NCBI RefSeq assembly: GCF_014384795.1
Contig: NZ_JACRSR010000001.1
Span: 372,001-436,000, forward strand
Origin: Gehongia tenuis
GTDB taxonomy: Bacteria > Bacillota > Clostridia > Christensenellales > NSJ-53
Length of the DNA: 64,000 nt
Reading direction: 5' to 3'
The translations under genes and the position numbers were made by a program. Position 1 is the stretch's first letter. Each line of letters begins with the position of its first letter. The notes beneath the pieces were generated by a model that saw only the letters and a program-made list of their open reading frames with translations, did not search any database and was not told the DNA's origin. Positions 37,682 to 44,709 of this stretch are shown here, piece after piece.

Positions 37682-37705
37682 ACCGTCCATCTTTTGATGG
37701 GCGGT
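37682..37705 (+). terminator. Hairpin after the ribbon-helix-helix gene
   Basis: ACCGTCCATC (37682-37691) pairs with GATGGGCGGT (37696-37705) with one G-T pair. A broken T-rich tract (TTGCTGTTTTT) follows. Confidence 0.6.
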
Positions 37706-37734
37706 TTGCTGTTTTTCCCCCTTTTTGATCCGGC

Positions 37735-37764
37735 TTGAAGAAGGGGGCGGAGACGTGATATACT
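37735..37764 (+). promoter_or_regulatory. Candidate promoter for the GNAT-DUF6506-cyclase genes
   Basis: TTGAAG (37735-37740), an 18-nt spacer and TATACT (37759-37764), 21 nt before the start codon. Confidence 0.55.
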
Positions 37765-37785
37765 GGGAGCGAAAGGAGAGTTAAT

Positions 37786-38238
37786 ATGGTACGCTATATG
37801 AGAGCCGGGGACCGGCAGGATTTCTTGGCCATGGCGGCCGAGTTTTACGGCACCGGCGCGGTGCTGCATCCGGTGCCGGAGAAGAATTTTGAGACCACCT
37901 TCGACCAGATTCTGGCGGGGAATCCCTTTGTGAGGGGCATCATGGTCACCCATGAGGAGCGGGCGGTGGGCTATGCCCTCCTCGCCCTCACCTATTCCAA
38001 TGAGGTGGGCGGACTGGTGGTCTTTTTGGAGGAGGCCTATCTAAGGCCGGAATGCCGGGGCCGGGGCCTCGGAACGGCGGTGTTCGAGTTCGTGGAGCGG
38101 GAGTTTCCCGAAGCCAGACGCTTCCGCCTCGAGGTGACGCGTACCAATGAACGGGCGGTGGCCCTGTACGGGCGTTTGGGCTATCAGCCGCTGGATTATC
38201 TGCAGATGATCAAGGACAAGGAGGGTATGGAATGGTGA
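37786..38238 (+). CDS. GNAT-family N-acetyltransferase
   Basis: This 150-residue single-domain acetyltransferase has the acetyl-CoA-binding motif RPECRGRGLGTAVFEFVE (R/Q-x2-G-x-G/A) in the middle, preceded by strand GGLVVFLEEAYL and followed by RLEVTRTNERAVALYGRLGYQ, the usual last strands. The substrate is unknown. GAAAGGAGAGTT precedes the ATG. It overlaps the next gene by 7 nt. Confidence 0.88.
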   Translation: MVRYMRAGDRQDFLAMAAEFYGTGAVLHPVPEKNFETTFDQILAGNPFVRGIMVTHEERAVGYALLALTYSNEVGGLVVFLEEAYLRPECRGRGLGTAVFEFVEREFPEARRFRLEVTRTNERAVALYGRLGYQPLDYLQMIKDKEGMEW

Positions 38239-38525
38239 ACTTTGCATTCTTACTGATGGGCCCCTACGACCCGAAGAAGCACCGGGTGCGCTTTGAAAGC
38301 GAGGGCGGAACGGCGCTGATGGTGGGGGTATCCAGTCTGGAGGAGGCCGCCGGGGTGGCCCGGGAGCTGGGCGAGGCCGGCATCGATCTCATCGAAATGT
38401 GCGGTGCTTTCGGACCGGAGGGCGCGGCCAGGGTGGGCGCGGCAGCCGGCGAGCGGGTGGCCGTGGGCTACGTGGTCCATGACGGAAGCCAGGACGAGAA
38501 GTTTGCCAGGCTGTTTGGCGAATAG
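38232..38525 (+). CDS. DUF6506-like protein
   Basis: This 97-residue soluble alpha/beta protein starts NFAFLLMGPYDPKKHR and contains a GEAGIDLIEMCGAFGPEGAARV motif that I associate with DUF6506. That assignment is from memory and moderate. It overlaps the acetyltransferase gene by 7 nt and precedes the cyclase by 24 nt, suggesting a three-gene unit. The function is not known. Confidence 0.65.
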   Translation: MVNFAFLLMGPYDPKKHRVRFESEGGTALMVGVSSLEEAAGVARELGEAGIDLIEMCGAFGPEGAARVGAAAGERVAVGYVVHDGSQDEKFARLFGE

Positions 38526-38549
38526 GCTTTGGGGGAAAGGATGATACCC

Positions 38550-39164
38550 ATGGAGATTTACGATATCACCCGGCCGGTGCATCCGGGGATGACCTTCTGG
38601 CCGGGGGACAAAAAGATGGCCTTGGAGCTGGTGCAGTCGGTGGCCGGGGGCGACGGCTGCAATCTCACGGCCATTCATATGGGCATGCATACCGGCACCC
38701 ATGTGGACGCGCCGCTGCATTTCGTGGAGGACGGCAAGTCCATCCCGGAAACGGATCTTGACCGGTTCATCGGCTGGGTGGAGGTGCTGGACCTCAGGGG
38801 CCTGCCGCTGATCGCCGAGGCCGATCTCCGCCGGCGGTCCATCACCGCGGACGCGGTGTTCTTCAGGACGGACAACAGCGATTTCCCGGAGGGGGAGTTC
38901 CGGAAGGACTTTGTGGCGCTGGCGCCGTCCGCGGCGGACTATCTCGTCTCGAAGGGCGTCCGTACGGTGGGCATCGACTACCTGTCCATCGGCGCCTACG
39001 GCGATACCGCCGCCACCCACCACATTTTGCTGCAAAGCGAGGTGGCCGTGGTGGAGGGCCTGATGCTGAAGGACGTGCCCGAGGGCCGTTATTTCTTCGC
39101 CGCCCTGCCCCTCAAGGTGGAGGGAGCCGAGGGTTCGCCGGTGCGGGCGGTGCTGGTGAGGTGA
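38550..39164 (+). CDS. Cyclase / kynurenine-formamidase-like metal hydrolase
   Basis: This 204-residue protein of the cyclase family (Pfam PF04199) carries the metal motif H-x3-H-x-D-x3-H as HTGTHVDAPLH, with H47, H51, D53 and H57. Family members hydrolyse N-formylkynurenine, isatin or related amides. No other tryptophan-degradation gene is adjacent, so the substrate is open. I prefer the ATG at 38550, nine nt after GGAAAGG; in-frame TTG 38529 and ATG 38541 are also possible. Confidence 0.85.
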   Translation: MEIYDITRPVHPGMTFWPGDKKMALELVQSVAGGDGCNLTAIHMGMHTGTHVDAPLHFVEDGKSIPETDLDRFIGWVEVLDLRGLPLIAEADLRRRSITADAVFFRTDNSDFPEGEFRKDFVALAPSAADYLVSKGVRTVGIDYLSIGAYGDTAATHHILLQSEVAVVEGLMLKDVPEGRYFFAALPLKVEGAEGSPVRAVLVR

Positions 39165-39182
39165 ACGGCGCCTCTATGCCAA

Positions 39183-39216
39183 ACAAAAAAGGATGGGCTT
39201 TTGCCCATCCTTTTTA
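39183..39216. terminator. Bidirectional terminator between convergent genes
   Basis: AAAAAAGGATGGGC and GCCCATCCTTTTT form a stem with a 4-nt loop, shared by the cyclase gene (plus) and the Mrr gene (minus). Confidence 0.9.
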
Positions 39217-39222
39217 GATGCC

Positions 39223-40197
39223 TCAAAGATTGTCGAACCAGGTTTCATCCACCTCGTAGGTGATCACGGGCCGCACGCCCAGCTCCAGCTCGCAAAGAAG
39301 GTCCAGGATCCGTTCGCCGTCGATGAGATCGATGGGCGGCGCGCCCGCCTTGTTCGCTTCCTCCCGGGCGGCCTTGGTGAAGGTGCTGGTGGTGATGAAA
39401 AGGCCCTTGTCCGTCCGACCCACCATGGCGCCGCGAAAGTCCCTCATCTCGCCGGAGGACACCGAGTGGCCGTCTCTGTATCGTTTGCACTGAAAGACCA
39501 TGGGAAAACTCATCACGTTGTTCAGTCGCACGATGCCGGTACCATCGATGCCCTGATCCCCGGTGCGTCCGGTCACCTCCACCCGCACGAAACCGCACTC
39601 CCGAAGAAGCCGTTGGGTCAGCCGCTCGAAGGCGGCAGGCTCAAGGGCCATGAGCGCGGCCATCAGTTGATCCCGCCAGGAGGTGGGGGCGTCCATATCC
39701 AGCTCCCCGGTGGAAAGGTCGGCTTCGCCACCGAAGCCGTTTGCCGGACCGCCCTCGCCAAAGGGGCCGGCAGGTCCATCCGCCGTCGCTCCATTCGGCG
39801 CGGGGATGTCTGCCATCGGTCCATCCGACATGCCGTCCCCGCTGCCGGGCGATGTCCCGCCGGCCCGGGCCTCCCGCCTGAGACGATTGATGGTGCGGGC
39901 AATTTCCCGGCCGTCGATGGTCTCCACCCTGGCGTAGGCGGGGGTGAGCGTCCAAACACCCCGGGCGGAATTCTCCAGCACACCATATTTTCGAAGAAAG
40001 GTGCGGGCCCAGGCCATGCGGTAGTCCACCTCGGTGCGGCTGGTGGACCCTTTGTGAAGCTGGGCCAGTTGATCGTCGGTGAGACCCATGATGGCGGGTA
40101 CCCGCTGATTCAGCTCGGCCACGGTGGCGGAGCCCCCCAGCTCCCGAAGGGCGGTGAGGGTGGGCTGCATGTATTCGTAGTGCTGCAAAGTGGACAT
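39223..40197 (-). CDS. mrr: Mrr-type restriction endonuclease
   Basis: The protein has 324 residues. The N-terminal winged-helix domain (about 1-110, with MQPTLTALRELGGSATVAELNQRV) recognises DNA. A Gly/Pro/Asp-rich linker spans about 112-170. The C-terminal PD-(D/E)xK nuclease has E191, D218 in TGDQGIDGTG, and Q236-x-K238 in VFQCKRY. Mrr enzymes are type IV systems cutting modified DNA, and no methylase gene lies nearby. The start is the ATG at 40197 after AAGGAGATGCGTCC; the longer upstream frame lacks similarity. Confidence 0.9.
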   Translation of the reverse strand: MSTLQHYEYMQPTLTALRELGGSATVAELNQRVPAIMGLTDDQLAQLHKGSTSRTEVDYRMAWARTFLRKYGVLENSARGVWTLTPAYARVETIDGREIARTINRLRREARAGGTSPGSGDGMSDGPMADIPAPNGATADGPAGPFGEGGPANGFGGEADLSTGELDMDAPTSWRDQLMAALMALEPAAFERLTQRLLRECGFVRVEVTGRTGDQGIDGTGIVRLNNVMSFPMVFQCKRYRDGHSVSSGEMRDFRGAMVGRTDKGLFITTSTFTKAAREEANKAGAPPIDLIDGERILDLLCELELGVRPVITYEVDETWFDNL

Positions 40198-40299
40198 GGA
40201 CGCATCTCCTTGGTCTTTTTTTCCAGTATAGCACGAATAAAGGCGAAAAACAAAGGGCACGGCCCGGCAAAATGGAGACATGTCCGGATCGACGCGTTC

Positions 40300-40863
40300 T
40301 TATTTTCTGTATCCGCATTTCGGGCAGACGCCGTTTTCGTTCAGCGCGATGCCGCAAAGGGGGCAGCGGTCGATCTTGTTTTCGGTCTTGAACTCCGCGC
40401 TGGCGGCGTTGACGCCGCTGGTGAAGGTGAGTTTGGCGATGTTCAGCTTATCCTTCAAAAGATCATAGACGATTTTGATCATGCCCTCCACGGTCATGGT
40501 CTCCTTGGTCACGACCAGGCGGCAGTCGGGATAGGCGGTGGCCAGCTCCGTATGGAAGGCGGCTCCCTTCATCTTGTTCTGGGGGGCGCCGTCCTTGATG
40601 CCCTGTTCCTCGTAGACCTTGAGAATGGCGGGAAGCAGGGGATCATCCTCCCGCAGGATCAGCGCATGGTCAAAATTCTTCAGCACGTTCCAGGCGGTCT
40701 TTTGAATCTCGTTGCAGGGGAAGACCATGTTCACGCCCGGTTCGATCGAATCCTCCACCTCGATGGTCAAAATGCCGGTATGTCCGTGCAGGTACTGGGC
40801 CTCTCCTTTGAAACCGTAGAATCTGTGCGCGTACTGCAGGTCCAATTTAGTGATACTTCTCAT
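40300..40863 (-). CDS. 6-pyruvoyl-tetrahydropterin synthase-like protein with zinc ribbon
   Basis: This 187-residue protein has a T-fold of the PTPS/QueD family. Zinc ligands H13 (YAHRFYG) and H26/H28 (YLHGHTG), the FDHAL Asp-His pair and the VTKET glutamate are all present. The catalytic Cys that sits four residues before the HGH motif in QueD (C27 in E. coli) is A22 here, so canonical QueD activity is doubtful. The C-terminus is an added zinc ribbon (C167-x2-C170...C180-x2-C183). AGGAGAGCGG precedes the ATG at 40863. It lies 92 nt downstream of the PerR-like gene on the same strand. Confidence 0.85.
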   Translation of the reverse strand: MRSITKLDLQYAHRFYGFKGEAQYLHGHTGILTIEVEDSIEPGVNMVFPCNEIQKTAWNVLKNFDHALILREDDPLLPAILKVYEEQGIKDGAPQNKMKGAAFHTELATAYPDCRLVVTKETMTVEGMIKIVYDLLKDKLNIAKLTFTSGVNAASAEFKTENKIDRCPLCGIALNENGVCPKCGYRK

Positions 40864-40955
40864 GTTTACCGCTCTCCTATCTATTTCATTTTCGGGGGGG
40901 GGTTGCCCGCTCACACAGGCGCTCGGACTGTTCGCCAAAACCCTTGGCCGGGGGA

Positions 40956-41342
40956 CTACCGGTCATCCCTGCACTTTGGGCAGATACCCCGAAAGACGAT
41001 ATCGTGGCTGAGAAAGATGAATCCCTTCCCATCCCTGATGGCGTTTTCAAGACCGGTTAGATAGTCCATATCCACATCAAAAACGCGGCCGCATTTCACG
41101 CACTTTACGTGATAATGATCGTGGCAAAGATGGTCGTAACGGTCGGCTCCGCCGGGAATTTCCAGCTTTCGGATCTTCCCGCTGTCGCACAGCCGCTGCA
41201 GATTTCGATATACGGTTCCCCGGCTGATATGGGGATGCTCCTTTTTAACCTCATTGTAGACCTCGTCCGCGGTGGCGTGGCATTGCAGCCTCAGCACGGC
41301 TTCCAAAACCAGCGCACCCTGAATGGTATTTCGTTGATGCAT
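40956..41342 (-). CDS. Fur-family regulator, PerR-like
   Basis: This 128-residue winged-helix metalloregulator has its DNA-binding half around HPHISRGTVYRNLQRLCDSG. The metal-sensing segment RYDHLCHDHYHVKCVKCGRVFDVD closely follows PerR. Structural zinc is held by C81-x2-C84 and C121-x2-C124. The resemblance to PerR suggests peroxide sensing by Fe/Mn-dependent His oxidation, but Zur or Fur roles cannot be excluded. A promoter and a palindromic operator lie directly upstream, so it is probably autoregulated. Confidence 0.9.
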   Translation of the reverse strand: MHQRNTIQGALVLEAVLRLQCHATADEVYNEVKKEHPHISRGTVYRNLQRLCDSGKIRKLEIPGGADRYDHLCHDHYHVKCVKCGRVFDVDMDYLTGLENAIRDGKGFIFLSHDIVFRGICPKCRDDR

Positions 41343-41366
41343 AAAATCGTTCCTTAATAGTACTTT

Positions 41367-41380
41367 GTATCAATTAATAC
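41367..41380. promoter_or_regulatory. Palindromic operator at the perR-like start site
   Basis: GTATCAATTAATAC is a 14-bp near-perfect dyad (12 of 14 positions symmetric) covering the predicted transcription start of the Fur-family gene. Fur-family boxes are AT-rich palindromes at this position. Confidence 0.55.
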
Positions 41381-41407
41381 TGTATACTTGTTTTGCCGCC
41401 CTGTCAA
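41379..41407 (-). promoter_or_regulatory. Promoter of the Fur-family gene
   Basis: On the minus strand: TTGACA (41402-41407), a 17-nt spacer and TACAGT (41379-41384). Confidence 0.75.
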
Positions 41408-41420
41408 GGGGGTAAAATAA

Positions 41421-41449
41421 AAAATCCCGCTCAACGAGCGGGATTTTAC
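41421..41449 (-). terminator. Terminator of tRNA-Trp
   Basis: On the minus strand: AAAATCCCGCTC, a 3-nt loop, then GAGCGGGATTTTTTATTTT. The 12-bp stem (41421-41432 with 41436-41447) is perfect. Confidence 0.9.
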
Positions 41450-41465
41450 GGGCGGATGCCCAAAC

Positions 41466-41540
41466 TGGCAGGGGAGACGCGACTCGAACACGCAACCAAT
41501 GGTTTTGGAGACCACTACTCTACCATTGAGCTACTCCCCT
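41466..41540 (-). tRNA. tRNA-Trp (anticodon CCA)
   Basis: The 75-nt gene on the minus strand has acceptor stem AGGGGAG/CTCCCCT, a G discriminator and an encoded CCA end. The D arm contains GCTCAATGGTAGAG. The anticodon loop CTCCAAA is closed by GTGGT/ACCAT and gives anticodon CCA. The T arm is present with loop TTCGAGT. It stands alone between its own promoter and terminator. Confidence 0.95.
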
Positions 41541-41555
41541 ACGAACGACTTTTAT

Positions 41556-41584
41556 ATTATAATGGTTTTGTTCCGCTCCGTCAA
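41556..41584 (-). promoter_or_regulatory. Promoter of tRNA-Trp
   Basis: On the minus strand: TTGACG (41579-41584), a 17-nt spacer and perfect TATAAT (41556-41561). Confidence 0.85.
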
Positions 41585-41675
41585 GATGGGATTTGGGGGA
41601 AAGACGCATTTTTTGGCGGGCGCCGGCATAGCCTCCCAGGGGGTTGGTATGATAGAATGGAACGGGAGGCGGCAG

Positions 41676-42227
41676 ATGAGAAAATATGGTTTGGTGAATC
41701 TACGGGATCTGGGGGAGGATTTCATCTTTGAAATCCGGTATGCTTCGCCCCACAACTTCTCCGGGCGGCCGGTGTACCCGCTGGACGTGCCCGTGCTGCG
41801 GGAGGAGACGGCGGCAAAGCTGGTCCTGATCCACCGGCGGGCGAAGGCGGCGGGCTGCCGCATCAAGATCTTTGACGCCTACCGGCCCATGAGCTACCAC
41901 CGCCTGCTTTACGAGGCGGCGCCGGACAAGAGCTTCTGGGCGGACCCGGCCCGGGGCTCCAAGCACAGCCGGGGTGCGGCGGTGGACGCGACGCTCACCG
42001 ATCTTCTGGGCCGGGAGCTGGCCATGCCCTCCTATTTCGACGAGTTTTCCCCCCGGGCGGCGCGGAAAGGGCCGTGTGATCCCGGGATTATGGAAAACCT
42101 CGACCTGCTCACCGGTCTCATGACCGGGGGCGGATTTCGCACCATATCCACTGAATGGTGGCATTTTGACGACAGCGATTGGGAAAACTATCCGCTCAGC
42201 GATTACGACTTAAAGGAGTTTATGTAA
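41676..42227 (+). CDS. D-alanyl-D-alanine dipeptidase, VanX type
   Basis: This 183-residue zinc dipeptidase has metal ligands H97 and D104 in SKHSRGAAVDATL and H163 in EWWHFDD, with catalytic E160. FDAYRPMSYHRLLYE is the conserved arginine-containing motif. Outside vancomycin-resistance clusters such enzymes (DdpX-like) recycle D-Ala-D-Ala from cell-wall turnover. No vanHA or ligase genes are present, so housekeeping use is more likely. GGGAGGCGGCAG precedes the ATG. Confidence 0.9.
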   Translation: MRKYGLVNLRDLGEDFIFEIRYASPHNFSGRPVYPLDVPVLREETAAKLVLIHRRAKAAGCRIKIFDAYRPMSYHRLLYEAAPDKSFWADPARGSKHSRGAAVDATLTDLLGRELAMPSYFDEFSPRAARKGPCDPGIMENLDLLTGLMTGGGFRTISTEWWHFDDSDWENYPLSDYDLKEFM

Positions 42228-42231
42228 ACAT

Positions 42232-44013
42232 ATGATTTACGGCAACATTGACGGCGTGCGCCGTTCGGCCCTCGAGGCCATGGAGGCCTGGTACGAGGTG
42301 AAGATCCCCCAGGACAAGTTTGCGGAGGAGGACATGCTCCGGGAGATGGCGGAGATGACCCGCCGGATTAACCGGGAGATCTGCATCTATCTTGGCCGGG
42401 ACGGCAGCGTACTTGAGGTGGTGGTGGGCCGCCACGACCGGGTGAATCTGGAGGTGTGGACCTCCCGGCGGGGCCTTTCCCGCCTGTCCGGAGTGCGGCT
42501 CATCCACACCCATCCCGGCGGCAATCCGTCCCTGTCGGAGATGGACGAGCACACGCTAAGGAAGCTGCGGCTGGATGCCCTCGGGGCGCTGTCCACCGAA
42601 GAGGGCCGGGAGCTCCTCTGCGTGGGCTATGCGGCGCGGGAAGGCGTGAAGCTTTTAGGCCCCTTCCCGCTGGCGGGCCTGCCCCACGACGAGCTTCTGG
42701 ACGCCATCCGGGCGGCGGACGAGGAGGTGCGCTTCGAGGTGGGCAGGGCCGACGGCGCGGCGGAACGGGCCGCCCTCATCGGCTGCGGACCGGATGGCGG
42801 CGGCGGGGAGTCCTCCCTCAGGGAGCTGGAGAACCTCGCGGACACGGCCGGCGCGGAGACGGTGCACCGGGTGTTCCAGAAACGGCCGAGGCCGGATTCG
42901 GCCACCTATATCGGCAGCGGCCTGGCCGAGGAGCTCGCCATGATCTATCAAAAGCTCAAGGTGGACGTTTGCATCGCCGACGACGAGATCACCGGCGCCC
43001 AGGCCCGGAATCTGGAGGCCGTGCTGGGCGTTCGGGTGGTGGACCGCACCGCCCTCATCCTGGATATCTTTGCCCAGCGGGCCCGGTCCCGGGAGGGCAA
43101 GCTGCAGGTGGAGCTGGCCCAGCTCAGGTACCGCCTTCCGCGGCTGATGGGCGCGGGCACGGCCATGAGCCGGCTGGGCGGCGGCATCGGCACCCGGGGC
43201 CCCGGCGAACGCAAGCTGGAGATGGACCGGCGGCTCATCCGGCGGCGCATCTTTGACCTTGAGGAGCAGATGAAGGAGGTGAGCCGGCAGCGGGACAGCC
43301 AGCGCCAGCGGGTGAAAAAGAACGAGGTGCCGGTGGCGGCGCTGGTGGGCTACACCAACGCGGGCAAGAGCACCCTTTTAAACGCCATGTGCGGCTCCGA
43401 CGCCTTTGCCGAGGACAAGCTCTTTGCCACCCTGGACCCCTTGAAGCGCAGACTGTCCGCCGGCGAGGGGGGCGAGGTTCTGCTGGTGGATACGGTGGGC
43501 TTCATCCATAAGCTGCCCCACAGCATGATCAGCGCCTTCCGTTCCACTCTGGAGGAGGCGAAGCACGCCGATCTTCTGGTCCATGTGGTGGACGCGACCT
43601 CCCCCGAATACAAGCACCAGATGACGGTGGTGCGGGATGTGCTGGAGGAGCTGGGCGCCGGGGATAAGCCGCAGATCATCGCCTTCAACAAGGCCGATGC
43701 CCTCCCCTCCCGGGAGGAGATCGAAAAGCCGGACGTGCCCTTTTATTTCATTTCCGCCAAGAGAGGGATCGGCCTGCAGCCCCTGGCCGACGCCATTCGG
43801 GAGGCCCTCGGCGCGCTGCAAAGGGAGGTCGTGCTTGAGGTGCCCTTCGCCAAGGGCGCGGTGCTCGCCTACCTCCACGAGAACGGCAAGGTGCTGGAGG
43901 AGACCTACACCGAAACGGGGGTGAGCGTGCGGGCGCTGCTGGGCGGGGACGCGGTGAAGCGGGCGCGGGCCCTGCTTGCCGGCGGTGCCGGCGGCCAATC
44001 TGCCAAGCCGTGA
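42232..44013 (+). CDS. hflX: HflX GTPase with a JAMM-motif N-terminal domain
   Basis: The protein has 593 residues, versus about 420 for typical HflX. From about residue 195 it is HflX: a nucleotide-binding N-domain (VFQKRPRPDSATYIGSGLAEEL), the Gly-rich linker (GGGIGTRGPGERKLEMD), and a G domain with P-loop GYTNAGKS at 373-380 and FNKAD. HflX splits stalled ribosomes. Residues 1 to about 190 are extra. They read like a JAB/MPN fold with E49, then H92-T-H94-x7-S102-x2-D105 (HTHPGGNPSLSEMD), an exact JAMM zinc signature. The start is at 42232, 4 nt after the dipeptidase gene. Confidence 0.9.
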   Translation: MIYGNIDGVRRSALEAMEAWYEVKIPQDKFAEEDMLREMAEMTRRINREICIYLGRDGSVLEVVVGRHDRVNLEVWTSRRGLSRLSGVRLIHTHPGGNPSLSEMDEHTLRKLRLDALGALSTEEGRELLCVGYAAREGVKLLGPFPLAGLPHDELLDAIRAADEEVRFEVGRADGAAERAALIGCGPDGGGGESSLRELENLADTAGAETVHRVFQKRPRPDSATYIGSGLAEELAMIYQKLKVDVCIADDEITGAQARNLEAVLGVRVVDRTALILDIFAQRARSREGKLQVELAQLRYRLPRLMGAGTAMSRLGGGIGTRGPGERKLEMDRRLIRRRIFDLEEQMKEVSRQRDSQRQRVKKNEVPVAALVGYTNAGKSTLLNAMCGSDAFAEDKLFATLDPLKRRLSAGEGGEVLLVDTVGFIHKLPHSMISAFRSTLEEAKHADLLVHVVDATSPEYKHQMTVVRDVLEELGAGDKPQIIAFNKADALPSREEIEKPDVPFYFISAKRGIGLQPLADAIREALGALQREVVLEVPFAKGAVLAYLHENGKVLEETYTETGVSVRALLGGDAVKRARALLAGGAGGQSAKP

Positions 44014-44048
44014 CGTCCCCGCCCGGCGTTCAGCTGGCATCCGGTGCG

Positions 44049-44156
44049 GGCCCCCGGCGCTTCACCCGATGGCCCGGCCGAACTGCTGCCCCGGCGTCTC
44101 CCCGCCCCGGCCCTTCACCCGCTCCGCCGGGCAAAAACTGCCGCCCGGGCGCCGAC
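44049..44156. repeat. Imperfect direct repeats after hflX
   Basis: Two units of about 52 bp (near 44049-44101 and 44105-44156) share CCCGGCSCTTCACCCG and a later AACTGCYGCCC. They lie in a GC-rich 214-nt spacer without a gene and are of the same general type as the other repeat spacers in the window. Confidence 0.5.
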
Positions 44157-44227
44157 CTTGCCGGCCCAGGTATGAAAGGGTGGCCGGCTGGGCACAATCA
44201 GGGCATCAAACTGAAGGAGGCGGACAG

Positions 44228-44413
44228 ATGAAAGCGATTGTGGACAAGGATGCCTGCATCAGCTGCGGGCTTTGCGTGAACACCTGCGAGGAGGTCTTCC
44301 AGTGGGATGAGGACGACAAAGCCCATGTGGTGATGGAGGACGTCTTAGAGTACGAGGATCTGGTGAAGGATGCGGCGGGGTCCTGCCCCACCGAAGCCAT
44401 TCACGTGGAGTAA
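44228..44413 (+). CDS. Ferredoxin, single [4Fe-4S]
   Basis: This 61-residue electron carrier has the cluster ligands C-x2-C-x2-C in CISCGLCVNTC, plus the C of CPTEAI near the end. The rest is acidic (QWDEDDKAHVVMEDVLEYED), as expected for a soluble ferredoxin. GAAGGAGGCGGACAG precedes the ATG at 44228. It could serve the iorAB enzyme or other redox partners, but there is no direct link. Confidence 0.92.
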   Translation: MKAIVDKDACISCGLCVNTCEEVFQWDEDDKAHVVMEDVLEYEDLVKDAAGSCPTEAIHVE

Positions 44414-44429
44414 AGTCTCCCTTTTTTCA

Positions 44430-44458
44430 TTGACAACGGCGGATGAGCGGCCTATAAT
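44430..44458 (+). promoter_or_regulatory. SigmaA-type promoter for thrS
   Basis: Perfect TTGACA (44430-44435), a 17-nt spacer and perfect TATAAT (44453-44458). Confidence 0.9.
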
Positions 44459-44461
44459 GGT

Positions 44462-44678
44462 CTCAAATCCGCCGTGCGAACGGGAAAAGTAACCTGTGAA
44501 GCCGAGCCAGAGAGGGAAGGTCGAAGCTGCAAGCCTTCCTCGAGGCGATCGGGTGAAGACCGGCCCGGGATGGCGGACGCTTTGGGCCCGTTATCGCCCA
44601 GCCAAAGTGGAATTCATTCAACAAGGGTGGAACCGCGGGAGTATGCTCTCGTCCCTTCAGGGGGACGGGAGCTTTTTG
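44462..44678 (+). promoter_or_regulatory. T-box leader of thrS
   Basis: The T-box sequence AAGGGTGGAACCGCG (44623-44637) is followed by a terminator hairpin (GCTCTCGTCCC at 44645-44655 with GGGGACGGGAGC at 44661-44672, then T5). Stem I contains an apical CTGCAAG loop. The candidate specifier is ACC (Thr) at 44559-44561 in the context TGAAG-ACC-G. Uncharged tRNA-Thr would stabilise the antiterminator and allow thrS transcription. Confidence 0.92.
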
Positions 44679-44709
44679 ATTTGTCAGGAGAAAGAAAGGA
44701 AGGACCTTC

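Noticed and set aside
39193..41064. Open frame of 623 codons on the plus strand
   Set aside because: It runs opposite to the Mrr nuclease and PTPS-like genes, both of which have conserved catalytic motifs and ribosome-binding sites.
41676..42227. Vancomycin-resistance operon
   Set aside because: The VanX-type dipeptidase is alone. No D-Ala-D-Lac ligase, VanH dehydrogenase or VanRS genes are near it; the alanine racemase is 17 kb away.
43976..44227. N-terminal extension of the ferredoxin into the hflX spacer
   Set aside because: The open frame upstream of 44228 is Pro/Ala/Arg-rich repeat sequence; the ATG at 44228 has an excellent ribosome-binding site and gives the normal ferredoxin length.
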